64,000 bases of DNA from Saxidomus purpurata (GCA_022818135.1 JAFMSR010000017.1:3219333-3283332); one strand, 5' to 3'. Counted from the first letter of the stretch, positions 34,601 to 39,141 are shown. The notes: generated from the sequence alone by a model not told the origin. Program-made: numbers and translations.

Positions 34601-35918
34601 GTCTGGTTATAATCAACGGTTTCCATGACAACACAATCTACCAACATGCAACTAGTGTCAGTAACGTCTCACTAACCACCACCAGAAAAGGGCATCAGCA
34701 TTACACAATAAAAACTCATCTTCCTTTCTGAAATTGAAATTAAGTAAGCAAAATCTGATTAATGACCGTGACCAGTGACCAACTATGAAAGTGTTCATAG
34801 TTGTATTGAATTCCAAGCAGTAGTTTTTCAAATTATGCTCTGGACAAGGAAAAGTAAAAATGGGCAATCACTCTAATTAGTCATGATGGAGTTATGGTTC
34901 CTGTGCACTGCACTTCCTCTCAATTTATTTGAATAGTATGAAGTTGTATTGTATTCCAACCAGTAGTTCTTAAGTTATGCTCCGGACAAGGAAAAGTAAC
35001 AAAGGGCAATAACTCTGTAATTAGTCAAGAGGGAGTTATGGTTCCTGTGCACTGCACTTCCTCTTAATGTGCTAGACCATCGTATGAAGTTGTATTGAAT
35101 TCACACCAGTAGTTTTCAAGTTATGCTCTGGATAAGGAAAAGTACCAAAGGGCAATTACTCTGTAATTAGTCAAGACAAAGTTATGGTTCTTGTGCACTG
35201 CACTTCCTCTTAATGTGCTAGACCATCGTATGAAGTTGTATTGAATTCCAACCAGTTGTTTTCGAATTATGCTCTGGACAAGGAAAAGTAACAAAGGGCA
35301 ATAACTCTGTAATGAGTCAAGAGAGAGTTATTATATCTGTGCACTGCACTTTCTCTCAATGTACTTGACCATTGAATGAAGTTATATTGCATTCCAAGTA
35401 GTAGTTTTCAAGTTATGCTCTGGACAAGGAAAATGAACAAAATGCAATAACTCTGTAATTAGTCAAGATAGAGTAACGGTTCTTGTACACTGCACTTCCT
35501 TTCATTGTGCTAGACCATTGTATGAAGTTGTATTGAATTCCAACCAGTAGTTCTTAAGTAATGCTCCGGACAAGGAAAAGTAACAAAGGGCAATAACTCT
35601 GTAATTAGTCAAGATGGAGTTATGGTTCTTGTGCACTGTACTTCCTCTTCTAAATGTGCTTGACCATTGTATGAAGTTGTATTGAATTCCAACAAGTAAT
35701 TTTAAAGTTATGCTCCGGACAAGGAAAATGCAACGGACTGTCCGCCCGCCCGACCAACCAACCACTGGGTGACTCCTATATACCCCCCTAAACTTCGTTT
35801 CGGGGGTATAAAGATGCATAGAGACAAGCAATAAAAACTGACCTGTAAATAATATATCAGTACCCAGATGTGCGAAGCCAAGAATATAGGCATGCTTCAT
35901 ATGCTGAAAGGCGTGCAT
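1459..35918 (-). CDS. TRAPPC9: TRAPPC9 (TRAPP II complex subunit 9 / NIBP), 24 coding exons
   Basis: TRAPPC9 is a subunit of the TRAPP II tethering complex, which acts as a Rab guanine-nucleotide exchange factor at the Golgi and endosomes; the vertebrate protein was also named NIBP for its link to NF-kB signalling. The exons translate to stretches that align in order along the whole vertebrate protein as I know it, for example NEWGDFQAHRK, PFEKKDFVGVD, KCQGRLRKH, FFKRVAAMQCVAP, VNNPMPDELK and VEYSGGAG. Exon phases agree at every junction and the exon lengths total 3708 nt, giving 1235 residues plus a TAA stop, close to vertebrate length plus a 134-residue insertion in exon 2. There are no frameshifts. 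Intron 17 has a GC donor. Intron 7 (19582-29106) contains an opposite-strand homeobox gene. Only exon 1 is uncertain. Confidence 0.96.
2214..2462. mobile_element. MITE with ~65-bp terminal inverted repeats, intron 23
   Basis: The ends TGCTTATAAAAGTTT and AAACTTTTATAAGCA are inverted copies, and the similarity continues inwards for about 65 bp through TGCTCAGCATGAAATCATGC. The short centre is AT-rich. A related element with the same TGCTTATAAAA end is at 31583-31856. No coding capacity. Confidence 0.75.
2519..2649 (-). CDS. TRAPPC9: TRAPPC9 exon 23 (residues 1126-1169)
   Basis: Acceptor attgcag, donor CTAAG|gtaggt. Encodes a Cys-containing stretch (VYCCQHCDNGAINYD) and VCTIGSQALVIPK, in register with vertebrate HQNGVHNYD and VGSSTFYLDAV. 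Confidence 0.9.
2748..3003 (-). mobile_element. tRNA-derived SINE, copy 1
   Basis: On the minus strand the head reads GTGGTCCAGTGGTTGGAGTT, a tRNA Leu/Ser-like A-box region, and the tail ends TTAAACCCTAAAAA. It shares head, centre (the GAGAAAGTTGGCAG type) and tail with copies near 7060, 11766 and 17780. Sits in TRAPPC9 intron 22. Confidence 0.65.
3050..3154 (-). CDS. TRAPPC9: TRAPPC9 exon 22 (residues 1091-1125)
   Basis: Acceptor ttttcag, donor TCAG|gtaagt. Encodes DVKLNGQLISPLHIGSLEYK and GHVVKVDVDVNIKS, in register with vertebrate DVLVDGQP and GDPVRLEVRLTNRS. Confidence 0.93.
3450..3745. repeat. 47-bp minisatellite containing a repeated 5' splice site
   Basis: About six and a half units of a 47-bp repeat (two units shortened to 36 bp). 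Each unit includes GAGAGAGTTTAAGGCTTACC, which on the minus strand is a G|GTAAGCC donor motif. The rightmost unit contains the genuine donor of TRAPPC9 exon 21. Donor GTs on the minus strand fall at 3739, 3692, 3645, 3598, 3562, 3526 and 3479. Confidence 0.95.
3740..3833 (-). CDS. TRAPPC9: TRAPPC9 exon 21 (residues 1060-1090), amplified donor
   Basis: Acceptor cttttag, donor TGGG|gtaagt. Begins PSLNVSGKVGIDSLL (vertebrate PSLKRSGEASVEGLL) and ends SPVSWG. Its exon end and donor lie inside the first unit of the 47-bp minisatellite at 3450-3745, so six similar donor-like sequences follow in the intron. Confidence 0.92.
4050..4122. repeat. ~24-bp tandem repeat, three units
   Basis: Three near-identical units of ATTTGAGGGCCTAAGTTAAG plus a short spacer, in TRAPPC9 intron 20. 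Confidence 0.85.
4232..4343 (-). CDS. TRAPPC9: TRAPPC9 exon 20 (residues 1022-1059)
   Basis: Acceptor gttgcag, donor AAGATT|gtatcc. Ends FVDIRWKI, matching vertebrate LDICWRI, and the PSL that follows in vertebrates begins the next exon. Confidence 0.92.
4628..5817 (+). mobile_element. Tandem-core element, family C, intron 19
   Basis: The core holds six copies of a 156-bp unit (starting near 4863) built around GGCAAGGTAGAGTTATTGTT, then a GACGGA-type G/C tract and the end GTAGGGGGGATAA. The left end has AGAGCCATGTTACATATGG (a CCAT/ATGG hairpin) followed by TTAATCCCCCC, which is inverted relative to the right end. No ORF of significance. The organisation resembles bivalve pearl-like / Helentron-associated elements; that assignment is inference. 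Confidence 0.75.
6128..6235 (-). CDS. TRAPPC9: TRAPPC9 exon 19 (residues 986-1021)
   Basis: Acceptor atttcag, donor AGAAG|gtaaag. Encodes HCYLLFDLQNISNHDMEI, matching vertebrate QCHLLLDVFNSTEHELTV. Confidence 0.93.
6811..6953 (-). CDS. TRAPPC9: TRAPPC9 exon 18 (residues 939-985)
   Basis: Acceptor ttcacag, donor GAAAG|gtattt. Encodes VVEAILKVEYSGGAGLEENY and ILPSVVFHKW, matching vertebrate [20 protein letters not shown] and VEPSVFFTR. Confidence 0.95.
7060..7345 (-). mobile_element. tRNA-derived SINE, copy 2
   Basis: Minus-strand head GGTGGTCAAGTGGTT-like (plus-strand CCTTAACCACTTGACC near 7312), then CACTGATTTAGGGTGACAGG, then the GAGAAAGTTGGCAG centre. Same family as copies at 2748, 11766 and 17780; the tail is diverged. 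TRAPPC9 intron 17. Confidence 0.55.
7673..7728 (-). CDS. TRAPPC9: TRAPPC9 exon 17 (residues 920-938), GC donor
   Basis: Acceptor atttcag. The phase-0 donor needed by exon 18 is AAG|gcaagt, a strong GC-type donor; no in-phase GT donor is present before the in-frame TAG a few codons later. The short coding part (IDSLNKAVNPEGK) is weakly similar to the vertebrate linker before the YSGG block. Confidence 0.8.
8305..8433 (-). CDS. TRAPPC9: TRAPPC9 exon 16 (residues 877-919)
   Basis: Acceptor ttttcag, donor AAAAG|gtaagg. Encodes FQWNQENIESQLPL and LCFNLAINAIGDFLL; vertebrate LSWKLEETLAQFPL and ATFTINIKVKLDF. Confidence 0.9.
8686..8774 (-). CDS. TRAPPC9: TRAPPC9 exon 15 (residues 847-876)
   Basis: Acceptor ctttcag, donor AAAG|gtaaca. 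Encodes ECTVTLQNNGKLAVELVNVS, matching vertebrate QLIIRLENIGMEPLEKLEV in position and pattern. Confidence 0.9.
9098..9582 (+). mobile_element. Tandem-core element, family B, short copy, intron 14
   Basis: Starts AACTAGAACTGTCACAAGAG with a GTCAC/GTGAC hairpin, then ATTATACCCCCAC, and ends with a slightly degenerate GGAGGTATAAT. The core has about two units with the GACCTTGACCTTTGACCTAC block. The same start and end occur in the longer copy at 29460-30541. Confidence 0.85.
10233..10747. mobile_element. pogo-like non-autonomous element with TA duplication
   Basis: Terminal inverted repeats CAGTCAAACTTG and CAAGTTCGACTG, flanked on both sides by TA. The 515-bp interior has no real coding capacity. 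TIRs beginning CAGT with a TA target fit the Tc1/mariner superfamily, pogo/Tigger type. TRAPPC9 intron 14. Confidence 0.75.
10781..10991 (-). CDS. TRAPPC9: TRAPPC9 exon 14 (residues 777-846)
   Basis: Acceptor gttacag, donor CAAAG|gtaagt. Encodes YSTKVYGVKSNCRL, PQINLSSSLPKSANFLSFGE and SATAVLYTGQR, matching vertebrate TTVFGVFSDCLL and LPRLQISTSLPRSAHSLQ. Confidence 0.94.
11506..11718 (-). CDS. TRAPPC9: TRAPPC9 exon 13 (residues 706-776)
   Basis: Acceptor tttacag, donor TTAG|gtttgt. Encodes DFSWVEGDMAEVQLQVNNPM, PDELKISQITLITEGVEIES and PAETGSYLVK, very close to the vertebrate protein. This is the start of the beta-sandwich (ASPM-SPD-2-Hydin-like) part of the family. Confidence 0.97.
11766..11990 (-). 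mobile_element. tRNA-derived SINE, copy 3
   Basis: Minus-strand head GGTGGAGTGGTTAAGGTGGA, then AGACTTGTAATCTTCAGACC, and tail CATTAAACCCTAAAAA. Same family as copies at 2748, 7060 and 17780. TRAPPC9 intron 12. Confidence 0.65.
12318..12457 (-). CDS. TRAPPC9: TRAPPC9 exon 12 (residues 659-705)
   Basis: Acceptor attatag, donor GTTG|gtaagt. Encodes FKLMPLQTHLEPKKL and VFIFTPLN, matching vertebrate VKLLNLPASLRPHKM and FIYSPII. The tail is variable. Confidence 0.93.
12619..12721. repeat. 33-bp tandem repeat, three units
   Basis: Three units of GCACTGGTCATAAGGCAGAA plus TCATTTGTCATCA. The unit contains a fragment of the CATGATCTGCACTGGT motif that recurs elsewhere in the window (near 2030). Confidence 0.9.
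12781..14709. mobile_element. Inverted-repeat DNA transposon remnant, host of a nested element
   Basis: Begins CAGTGTTTTTT and ends AAAAAACACTG, with CAAGG directly flanking both ends (12776-12780 and 14710-14714). The sequences inside both ends share AAAAATTCCCCTC in the same orientation. The interior is mostly occupied by the family A element at 12934-14244. The superfamily is not clear to me: the ends look hAT-like, but the visible duplication is 5 bp. Confidence 0.65.
12934..14244 (+). mobile_element. Tandem-core element, family A, copy 1
   Basis: Starts AACTAGAGCTATCACTAAAT with an ATCAC/GTGAT hairpin, then AATACCCCCAAAAG, and ends TTTTGGGGGTATAA, the inverse of that subterminal block. 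The core is about eight units of 146 bp carrying GTTATGCTCCGGACAAGGAA. A GACCGACCGACC tract precedes the right end. Inserted in the transposon remnant at 12781-14709, TRAPPC9 intron 11. Confidence 0.85.
14937..15113 (-). CDS. TRAPPC9: TRAPPC9 exon 11 (residues 600-658)
   Basis: Acceptor actttag, donor GTCAG|gtaagt. Encodes MTILLHTQLDYLSPHEKHEL, SLENFTSQ and VPLLNLPLV; the vertebrate protein has LLQTMLDFLSDQEK and SLENYTSK in the same order. Confidence 0.94.
16016..17237 (+). mobile_element. Tandem-core element, family A, copy 2
   Basis: Same start (AACTAGAGCTATCACTAAAT), same 146-bp core units and same end (TTTTGGGGGTATAA) as copy 1. TRAPPC9 intron 10. Confidence 0.88.
17392..17485 (-). CDS. 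TRAPPC9: TRAPPC9 exon 10 (residues 569-599)
   Basis: Acceptor tttacag, donor GTCAG|gtaatc. Encodes LQMRVLHELIYSARRMGNLP, matching vertebrate [20 protein letters not shown]. Confidence 0.96.
17780..18000 (-). mobile_element. tRNA-derived SINE, copy 4
   Basis: Contains a minus-strand Pol III B-box-like GGGTTTGAATCCT (plus-strand AGGATTCAAACCC near 17901) and the GAAACTGCCAACATTCTCAC centre shared with the other three copies. Head and tail are diverged. TRAPPC9 intron 9. Confidence 0.6.
18049..18253 (-). CDS. TRAPPC9: TRAPPC9 exon 9 (residues 501-568)
   Basis: Acceptor atttcag, donor GCCAG|gtaaat. Encodes IQRYSTLSTLYAQIGFDRKA followed by SFFKRVAAMQCVAP, one of the best conserved blocks of the family. 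Confidence 0.96.
18493..19297 (+). mobile_element. Tandem-core element, family A, copy 3
   Basis: Same ends as copies 1 and 2 with a shorter core (about four and a half 146-bp units, one internally deleted near 18690). TRAPPC9 intron 8. Confidence 0.88.
19510..19581 (-). CDS. TRAPPC9: TRAPPC9 exon 8 (residues 477-500)
   Basis: A 72-nt phase-0 exon, acceptor cttgtag, donor ACAGG|gtcagt. Encodes AAADFLQNVVYINLQLTDED, matching vertebrate [20 protein letters not shown]. Confidence 0.94.
20383..20430. repeat. 23-bp direct duplication
   Basis: Two adjacent copies of AATGTGCCTCTTTGGATAAA plus AAC in TRAPPC9 intron 7. Probably a slippage duplication. Confidence 0.9.
22900..22906 (+). promoter_or_regulatory. 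TATA-like box of the double-TALE gene
   Basis: TATAAAG lies about 87 bp before the chosen ATG, which would put transcription start near 22930 and leave a short 5' leader. Inference from position only. Confidence 0.4.
22987..23122 (+). CDS. Double-TALE gene exon 1 (residues 1-45)
   Basis: Starts MDLSASQFSAFQDIGRSE and ends LTP with donor CCAG|gtaagt. The upstream ATG at 22948 is in frame and would add 13 residues; I chose 22987 because the 22948 start would leave a leader of under 20 nt after the TATA-like box. Confidence 0.8.
22987..28220 (+). CDS. Double TALE-class homeobox protein, 843 aa, 3 exons
   Basis: Predicted nuclear DNA-binding transcription factor. Coding exons are 22987-23122, 24845-25032 and 26013-28220; phases agree (1 then 0), giving 843 residues. 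Residues 1-108 are Ser/Pro/Tyr-rich; the middle is acidic and Ser/Asn-rich without a domain I recognise (no PBC, MEIS or IRO box). Two homeodomains follow: residues about 634-696 and 733-795. Both have the three-residue TALE loop extension (YPYPND and NPYPSD), the invariant Trp and Asn of helix 3 (WMANKR and WFANKR) and Ala at position 50, as in Iroquois and Mohawk. A 36-residue linker holds a basic KGRKRK stretch, and the C-terminus has KRRK. An in-frame ATG also exists at 22948. The gene lies inside TRAPPC9 intron 7 on the opposite strand. It probably belongs to the divergent spiralian TALE expansion (SPILE-type genes); that placement is inference. Confidence 0.92.
23865..23882. repeat. Poly-C run (18)
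   Basis: Eighteen consecutive C in intron 1 of the double-TALE gene. Length may be unreliable in an assembly. Confidence 0.9.
24118..24136. repeat. (GTT)n microsatellite
   Basis: Six GTT repeats in intron 1 of the double-TALE gene. Confidence 0.9.
24845..25032 (+). CDS. Double-TALE gene exon 2 (residues 46-108)
   Basis: Acceptor ctttcag, donor TACAG|gtaagc. Encodes a Ser/Pro/Tyr-rich segment (SPLNFPSITPPSSPYFYGLY) ending FRDLQSLLRQECLQ. Proline-rich sequence of this sort is common in activation regions. Confidence 0.88.
26013..28220 (+). CDS. Double-TALE gene exon 3, both homeodomains (residues 109-843)
   Basis: Acceptor tattacag in phase 0, a single 2208-nt exon to the TAG at 28218-28220. 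Homeodomain 1 is at about 27588-27776 and homeodomain 2 at about 27885-28073, with no intron in or between them. Over 53 aligned positions they share about 30 residues by eye, so they probably arose by internal duplication. Confidence 0.95.
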   Translation: MQVPANLITTSWNLMELQKNTPTNDLAPPCSKTANQNSSIMPPPTSLGFSNQNTLSTSANHKTGSSGQQVYMCHMKLQDKLLKVRIDPAISADGLSVENDYSKEVGNIEMERYHALHSCPDNKVKETINSYYDKLRLKLADKTEVSLDKLIEKAEEIRRAVQINNFNRSYQNTAVKQDDNTSAQQLPAAKEGASLLLAPVDERDKMNAVRKLKFNTSDDNCNAEDDDYLNCSVNSEDFEIDEIDVETVDKKSNSGDSSGSHLTNINNSQEQYNKDLLKQCIEQSGLDSLKTEIPEDLSGKESNAPDSRDNSADILSDLSASEVTLPDSSTSDSPISMSSPAESTNQNHMTDGSFTNTNSSFSREEHKSKMCPPMNFDFTQLFSTPQHGNFKFIDPENLNIALSEMQKLCGGPTVSFTPELRKDITNSFTPEITRSSPFGELSNKMNGNYVKQLAKTSECVNQVNSTQQTLKNTNDQIINQQTVKDYSSDNRNNNVNMNNNNAMKTNVSSATGHKTDDEFQFENTPVFRTHRMLTADATNILSQWYHAHVNYPYPNDEEVEVLSKATGITGRQVKKWMANKRVRCFNTLSITGNHHPIKYKYNGKGRKRKAPTDEKENCDSTTDEKKGNYSMLTDAAKNVLNQWYEEHVINPYPSDEEKQLLAKHCGISVSQVKSWFANKRNRTNNTKRQVPNYFIEKFPEYSHIVHMVGQKREEERLLKRRKVNEYMYIQPPFYI
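28221..28620 (+). terminator. Double-TALE gene 3' UTR and polyadenylation signals
   Basis: AATAAA at 28571-28576 and an AATAAATAAA block just before 28618 lie 350-400 nt after the stop codon. Either could direct cleavage. Confidence 0.6.
29107..29175 (-). CDS. TRAPPC9: TRAPPC9 exon 7 (residues 454-476)
   Basis: A 69-nt exon, phase 0 on both sides, acceptor ttttacag, donor CATAGG|gtaagt. Encodes YKNAAVIEIEASFKACRVL, matching vertebrate YKNAGVIELEACIKAVRVL. The next intron is about 9.5 kb and holds the homeobox gene. Confidence 0.95.
29460..30541 (+). mobile_element. Tandem-core element, family B, long copy, intron 6
   Basis: Left end AACTAGAACTGTCACAAGAG with a GTCAC/GTGAC hairpin, then AATTATACCCCCAC; right end GTGGGGGTATAATT is its perfect 14-bp inverse. 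The core is about five units of 145 bp with GTCACTGTGACCTTGACCTT. A GACCGACCAACCGAC tract precedes the right end. Confidence 0.88.
30693..30814 (-). CDS. TRAPPC9: TRAPPC9 exon 6 (residues 413-453)
   Basis: Acceptor tgaacag, donor AGCAAG|gtattt. The C-terminal half, DDMIEKYKDTLMYYSK, matches vertebrate EDIIDKYKEAISYYSK. Confidence 0.94.
31101..31229 (-). CDS. TRAPPC9: TRAPPC9 exon 5 (residues 370-412)
   Basis: Acceptor tttttcag. Starts YEGLCASSVI (vertebrate LEGLCSASVI) and continues into a poorly conserved Arg/Ser-rich linker. The donor, CCAG|gttcat, is non-optimal but gives phase 1 as exon 6 requires. Confidence 0.85.
31583..31856. mobile_element. MITE ending 9 bp from the exon 4 donor
   Basis: Inverted ends GGTCCTGTGCTTATAAAACTT-type at 31583 and AAGTTTTATAAGCATGGGACC-type ending at 31856, with further inverted similarity around GTGCTCA and TTGAGCAT. 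Related to the element at 2214-2462. The TRAPPC9 exon 4 boundary is at 31866. Confidence 0.75.
31866..32011 (-). CDS. TRAPPC9: TRAPPC9 exon 4 (residues 321-369)
   Basis: Acceptor cacaaag, donor GGCTG|gtgagt. Encodes KKKCQGRLRKHLADLCLLAG and then VNDWLWMAG, matching the conserved vertebrate stretch. An inverted-repeat element ends only nine bases into the following intron. Confidence 0.95.
32398..32497 (-). CDS. TRAPPC9: TRAPPC9 exon 3 (residues 288-320)
   Basis: Acceptor aatacag, donor ACAAA|gtaagt. Contains KRLDRS and LLCAPFEKKDFVGVDPDT, nearly identical to the vertebrate block. It enters in phase 1 and leaves in phase 2, matching both neighbours. Confidence 0.95.
33268..34053 (-). CDS. TRAPPC9: TRAPPC9 exon 2 (residues 26-287) with lineage insertion
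   Basis: Acceptor ttttag at the right end, donor GAAG|gtaagc at the left. The first part carries the strongly conserved N-terminal block (MYIRYKRSY, SNEWGDFQAHRKAMGLISIG, TLYNSKLVVFG). After residue 124 comes about 134 residues rich in Lys, Ser, Glu and Asp with no vertebrate counterpart that I recall. Homology resumes at VVFYPSVD and continues through EFVTSLFFVLEG. Confidence 0.95.
34790..35812 (+). mobile_element. Tandem-core element, family A, copy 4, 5'-truncated
   Basis: Begins mid-unit (TTGTATTGAATTCCAAGCAG), has about six and a half 146-bp units and the family A right end (TTTCGGGGGTATAA, one change). It lacks the left hairpin. It lies in TRAPPC9 intron 1, ending 30 bp from the candidate exon 1. 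Confidence 0.85.
35843..35918 (-). CDS. TRAPPC9: TRAPPC9 exon 1, candidate (residues 1-25)
   Basis: Exon 2 needs one base from an upstream exon, with a G giving glycine. This segment ends ACAG|gtcagt in exactly that phase. From the ATG at 35916-35918 it reads MHAFQHMKHAYILGFAHLG, which weakly resembles the vertebrate N-terminus (a DH..LLVVV..VG pattern) and is of similar length. An in-frame upstream ATG exists at 35934-35936. The CRE-like cluster lies about 400 bp upstream. The resemblance is weak, so the true first exon could be elsewhere. Confidence 0.5.
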
Positions 35919-36296
35919 GAAAATAAATTGAGTCATACCACAAAGAAAATGGAACAATTTTTCTATATTGTTCAGCCAGTGATAATGTTCGTTGTGAATG
36001 TAATACATGGTATTTTTTAAAATGTGGGAGCAATTTGACATACACATTTTACATAGAGGATAATTGTTGGTTTCGGTGTAAGATCACGTTATAATTTCAC
36101 CAAGTGGGCACCAAAAGTGATATTTTCAGGAGTGGCGCAGCCACTAATGAAAATAACAACTTTTGGTATTCAAGAGTGAAATTAACGTGATATGACACCG
36201 ATACCAACCATTTTTCTGTTTATTTTATGGATAAAACTCTACTTTTATTGAGTTTGTTTCTATACATATCAAAAATCGCGGGAAACGTCGCGCAAA
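35919..36296 (-). other. Presumed TRAPPC9 5' leader
   Basis: Sequence between candidate exon 1 and the CRE-like cluster. It contains one copy (35987-36015) of a 29-bp sequence that recurs exactly at 39354-39382. An E2F-like GCGGGAAA is at 36278-36285. No coding exon recognised. Confidence 0.35.
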
Positions 36297-36370
36297 TGAC
36301 GTCATTTTATTGACGTCATCGTCGCAAGGTTTCCAGCATTAATTACGCTCGGTATACTTTTTGACGTCAA
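36278..36370. promoter_or_regulatory. CRE-like triplet and E2F-like motif, likely TRAPPC9 promoter
   Basis: Three perfect TGACGTCA palindromes (36297-36304, 36311-36318, 36362-36369), the CREB/ATF consensus, within 73 bp, next to a GCGGGAAA E2F-like motif and locally elevated CpG. The position, about 400 bp upstream of the candidate TRAPPC9 start, fits a housekeeping promoter. Function is inferred. Confidence 0.6.
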
Positions 36371-37803
36371 TCCGGGTCAAAGATTGCAAAAACAGTGAAA
36401 GATAAAAAATGGTAATCCACTGTTTCAAAACTGTGGATTATCACTTTTATTTCACTGAGAAAACTCTATAATTCACTGGAAACATTAAATAAAATAAATT
36501 TATATACGAGAGAATGGTGTGTTTTCACTTTAAAGGTAAGCCATTTTTGTTCTGAACTGTCCTCCAAAAGTCATACATTTTCCTTGATTCTTTCACGGGT
36601 CATTTGATGTCAAAAGCACCTCGCAGTGAATGTTCTAAAAAATATGCTCATTTTATACTGAGGTTTTAAAAAAGTATTGACACATTGCAGTGCGCATTAT
36701 TTTTTAATTTTTATATAGTAAATGAATGACTGTCACAGTTTAGAATAGTCTCACTATTTCCACTTCGGAGGCAAATTGATTTTGCAGGTTGACATTTTAC
36801 AGTTGTCTGTCAAATAGCTGGGAATACATCCCCAACGAAATTCTGCTGTGCTCTTATAGACGCAATAAAATCCAATATTTAAATGTATTTAGGATTTAAC
36901 ATGATAGGATTAAGTTTAAAAATGATACTAACTTAATTCCAAGTTACGTTTACCTATTTACACACCTCAGAGGCTGCATCAATCAGTGAAATATGAAAAT
37001 AAACGGCATATTATGCTGTATACACACGTGTAAACTTGCATGTTTAGGTTTCAACATTCAGATTTTAATAAATTTCATTCAAAGACATATATAATTTTTC
37101 ATTTTAGAGCAGAAAATTGATATTTGAACTATGTTAATTCACTTAATTGTGTATCATGCGCCGGTTGTACCTAATATTGAAACTACACTTTCCACCTATT
37201 ATGGAGCACATTAAAATTAGGCGTAGAGGTGTGAAAGTTATAAAATATCAGATCTGTGAAAGGGGTCACACTGAAACGCCAAATTCATTAGGCTAAGTTT
37301 AGAACAACAAACCATATGTGGATTAGCTGAACACAGATACATCTCAATCAGGCTATTTACTTCAGGCTTTTAAATGTGATATAATTTCCTTGCTAACAGG
37401 CCCGTTTTAAGCAAGTTTCCAAAGGTTCGTAAGATACGTGTTTATCAGGTGTTTTACCTATCATTATTAACAAAGCTATGAAAAAGGGGAGTAAAAATTA
37501 TTTTCAGAAGTCAAAATTCGTGGGTGGGGTAAGAGTTTTTTTTTATTTTGTTTGACTTTTCGTTGGAATTAAACGCTTACTTAGACTGATTTTGTAGTTC
37601 TATTGGCCGTTCTATTTTTAATTAATACAACTTACATATAGAAAAAAGGTCTGTGACGGTGGGAAATGTTTAAAACTGCATTATACTGCGATTTGTTTTC
37701 CTTGCAAAGTTGAATTCTCGTACAATATCTATGATGTCTCGTCATTAACGAGATTTTTGTGTTTAATGATTAAATCTTAGCTTGAACCCATTACGGTAGA
37801 AGT
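36371..37803. other. Intergenic, no gene recognised
   Basis: AT-rich. A 13-bp imperfect hairpin around TAATCCACTGTTTC and its inverse lies near 36411-36438. Nothing else stands out. Confidence 0.5.
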
Positions 37804-37875
37804 AGCAGAGTGGCGCAGTGGAAGCGTGCTGGGCCCATAACCCAGAGGTCCGAGGATCGAAACCTCGCTCTGCTA
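37804..37875 (+). tRNA. Initiator tRNA-Met (CAT)
   Basis: A 72-nt cloverleaf. AGCAGAG pairs with CTCTGCT (acceptor stem with A1-T72). The D arm is GCGCAGTGGAAGCG. The anticodon stem has three G-C pairs, GGG/CCC, around loop CCATAAC. The T stem CGAGG/CCTCG encloses ATCGAAA rather than TTCGAAA. A1-T72, the GGG/CCC stem and the ATCG T-loop mark the eukaryotic initiator rather than the elongator. No intron, no encoded CCA, T-run shortly downstream. Confidence 0.97.
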
Positions 37876-38269
37876 AATTTTTAAAATTGAAATCAATTTT
37901 TCATTTTCTTTCTTTCAAAGATCAGATTTAGCAGAGTTGTATAAATAACAGACTTTAGTAATTTAATATGGAACAATACTCTCAACGAGAAATTTCTGAT
38001 CATTACCAAGCGGACGGTGACAAATATGTTAACGGTGAAAGCTTTGGATACTTACTTTAAAATAAAATTGACAAATTTTATAAAGGTCCGTCCATAATAG
38101 CAATTATATTAGCTTGTATTTGTGGATGAGACCTCTTTGGATACTTACACTGGTCTTGGTGTTACTATACGACAGGTCGTTCTAGAAGAAAGAAAGTTGG
38201 TTCTTGCACGGACCTATGTGTATGTATAGGGGATGATGCAGTTGAGATTTTTTGAGTGTGTAGGGTGGC
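37876..38269. other. Intergenic, no gene recognised
   Basis: Downstream of the tRNA gene. AT-rich, with no repeat end or ORF that I can support. Confidence 0.5.
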
Positions 38270-39130
38270 TATGATCTACAGTGACAAGATTGTTTGCAAT
38301 TTTATACAACATTATTACAGTAGTGATGTTTATTTATGTTCGAGTGTTTGACGTTTAAGTGTTTCTATCATTGATGCAACACTGCTCTAGTATGAATAGT
38401 CACTCTGCGGCTCTTCGCACCCTCTCGATTTCATAGGTTGGATTTTTTGCCATGGAACAACGTTCTAGCTGCGGGCGAACATAGGTAATATATGCTGTCT
38501 CTTTTGTGTTTCTATTATTACTAAGAGTGTTTCTAGCCATAGATCATATGTTTTCAATATTCCATTTCCAACCCCAATATATTTTGCGTTTTTTAATGTT
38601 TTAAGTTCGATATAATGTAGTTTATATGGCAACACGAACGTGTTTAATTTTTTATTAGTCTTATAACTTCGAATTTATCTGGATTGAATTCCAGTGACAA
38701 ATTTTTTCCCCACTTTTCTAATTTTGGGGTCATTTTGAAGTTTTTTTAGTCGACTGCGGAATCACTTTTTAAGTATGCCATTGTGCCAGTCAGACTCTTC
38801 TTTGAACCGAGTTGGGCATGTCTTTTATGTAACAAAGAAACCTTGGGGAATCCCAGACACGGATGACACTGAATCTGAGTGGTACCCCTGTACCATATGT
38901 TTGAGTATGATAGAATCTAGGAAATAGCATTTTTTGTTTATGCTTAGTTTCATAAGTTGATAAAGAAGGATCCATTACGATAATGTCTGTCTGCTTGCCT
39001 GCCTCTAAGTTATGAAAATATCTCTTGAGTGACTGAAAGAAACTGGAAGTTGAGTTTTACAACTATGTTTAGAGCGAAAACCATTTTGGAATGGAGTTAG
39101 TAAATTTGTGGACTCAAGATGGGTCATGAT
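38270..39130 (-). pseudogene. Broken non-LTR retrotransposon reverse transcriptase
   Basis: Minus-strand translation in shifting frames gives reverse-transcriptase landmarks in the right order: LTPFQNGFRSKHSCKTQL, GKQTDIIVMD, a WDSPRFLCYIKDMPNSVQ segment corresponding to the usual GIPQG..LGPLLF..YINDLP, then LEKWGKNLSLEFNPDKFEVI, LPYKLHYIELKTLKNAKYIG and YVRPQLE. Frameshifts and stops separate them, and the DD catalytic box region is lost. Fits a LINE of the Jockey/CR1-like group. Dead copy. Confidence 0.85.
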
Positions 39131-39141
39131 GTTAGTATACC

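Noticed and set aside
35502..35842. Leftward continuation of the 181-codon minus-strand frame
   Set aside because: Beyond the exon 1 donor the frame runs into the family A repeat (PPKRSLGGY-type translation that recurs in every copy), so it is repeat-derived.
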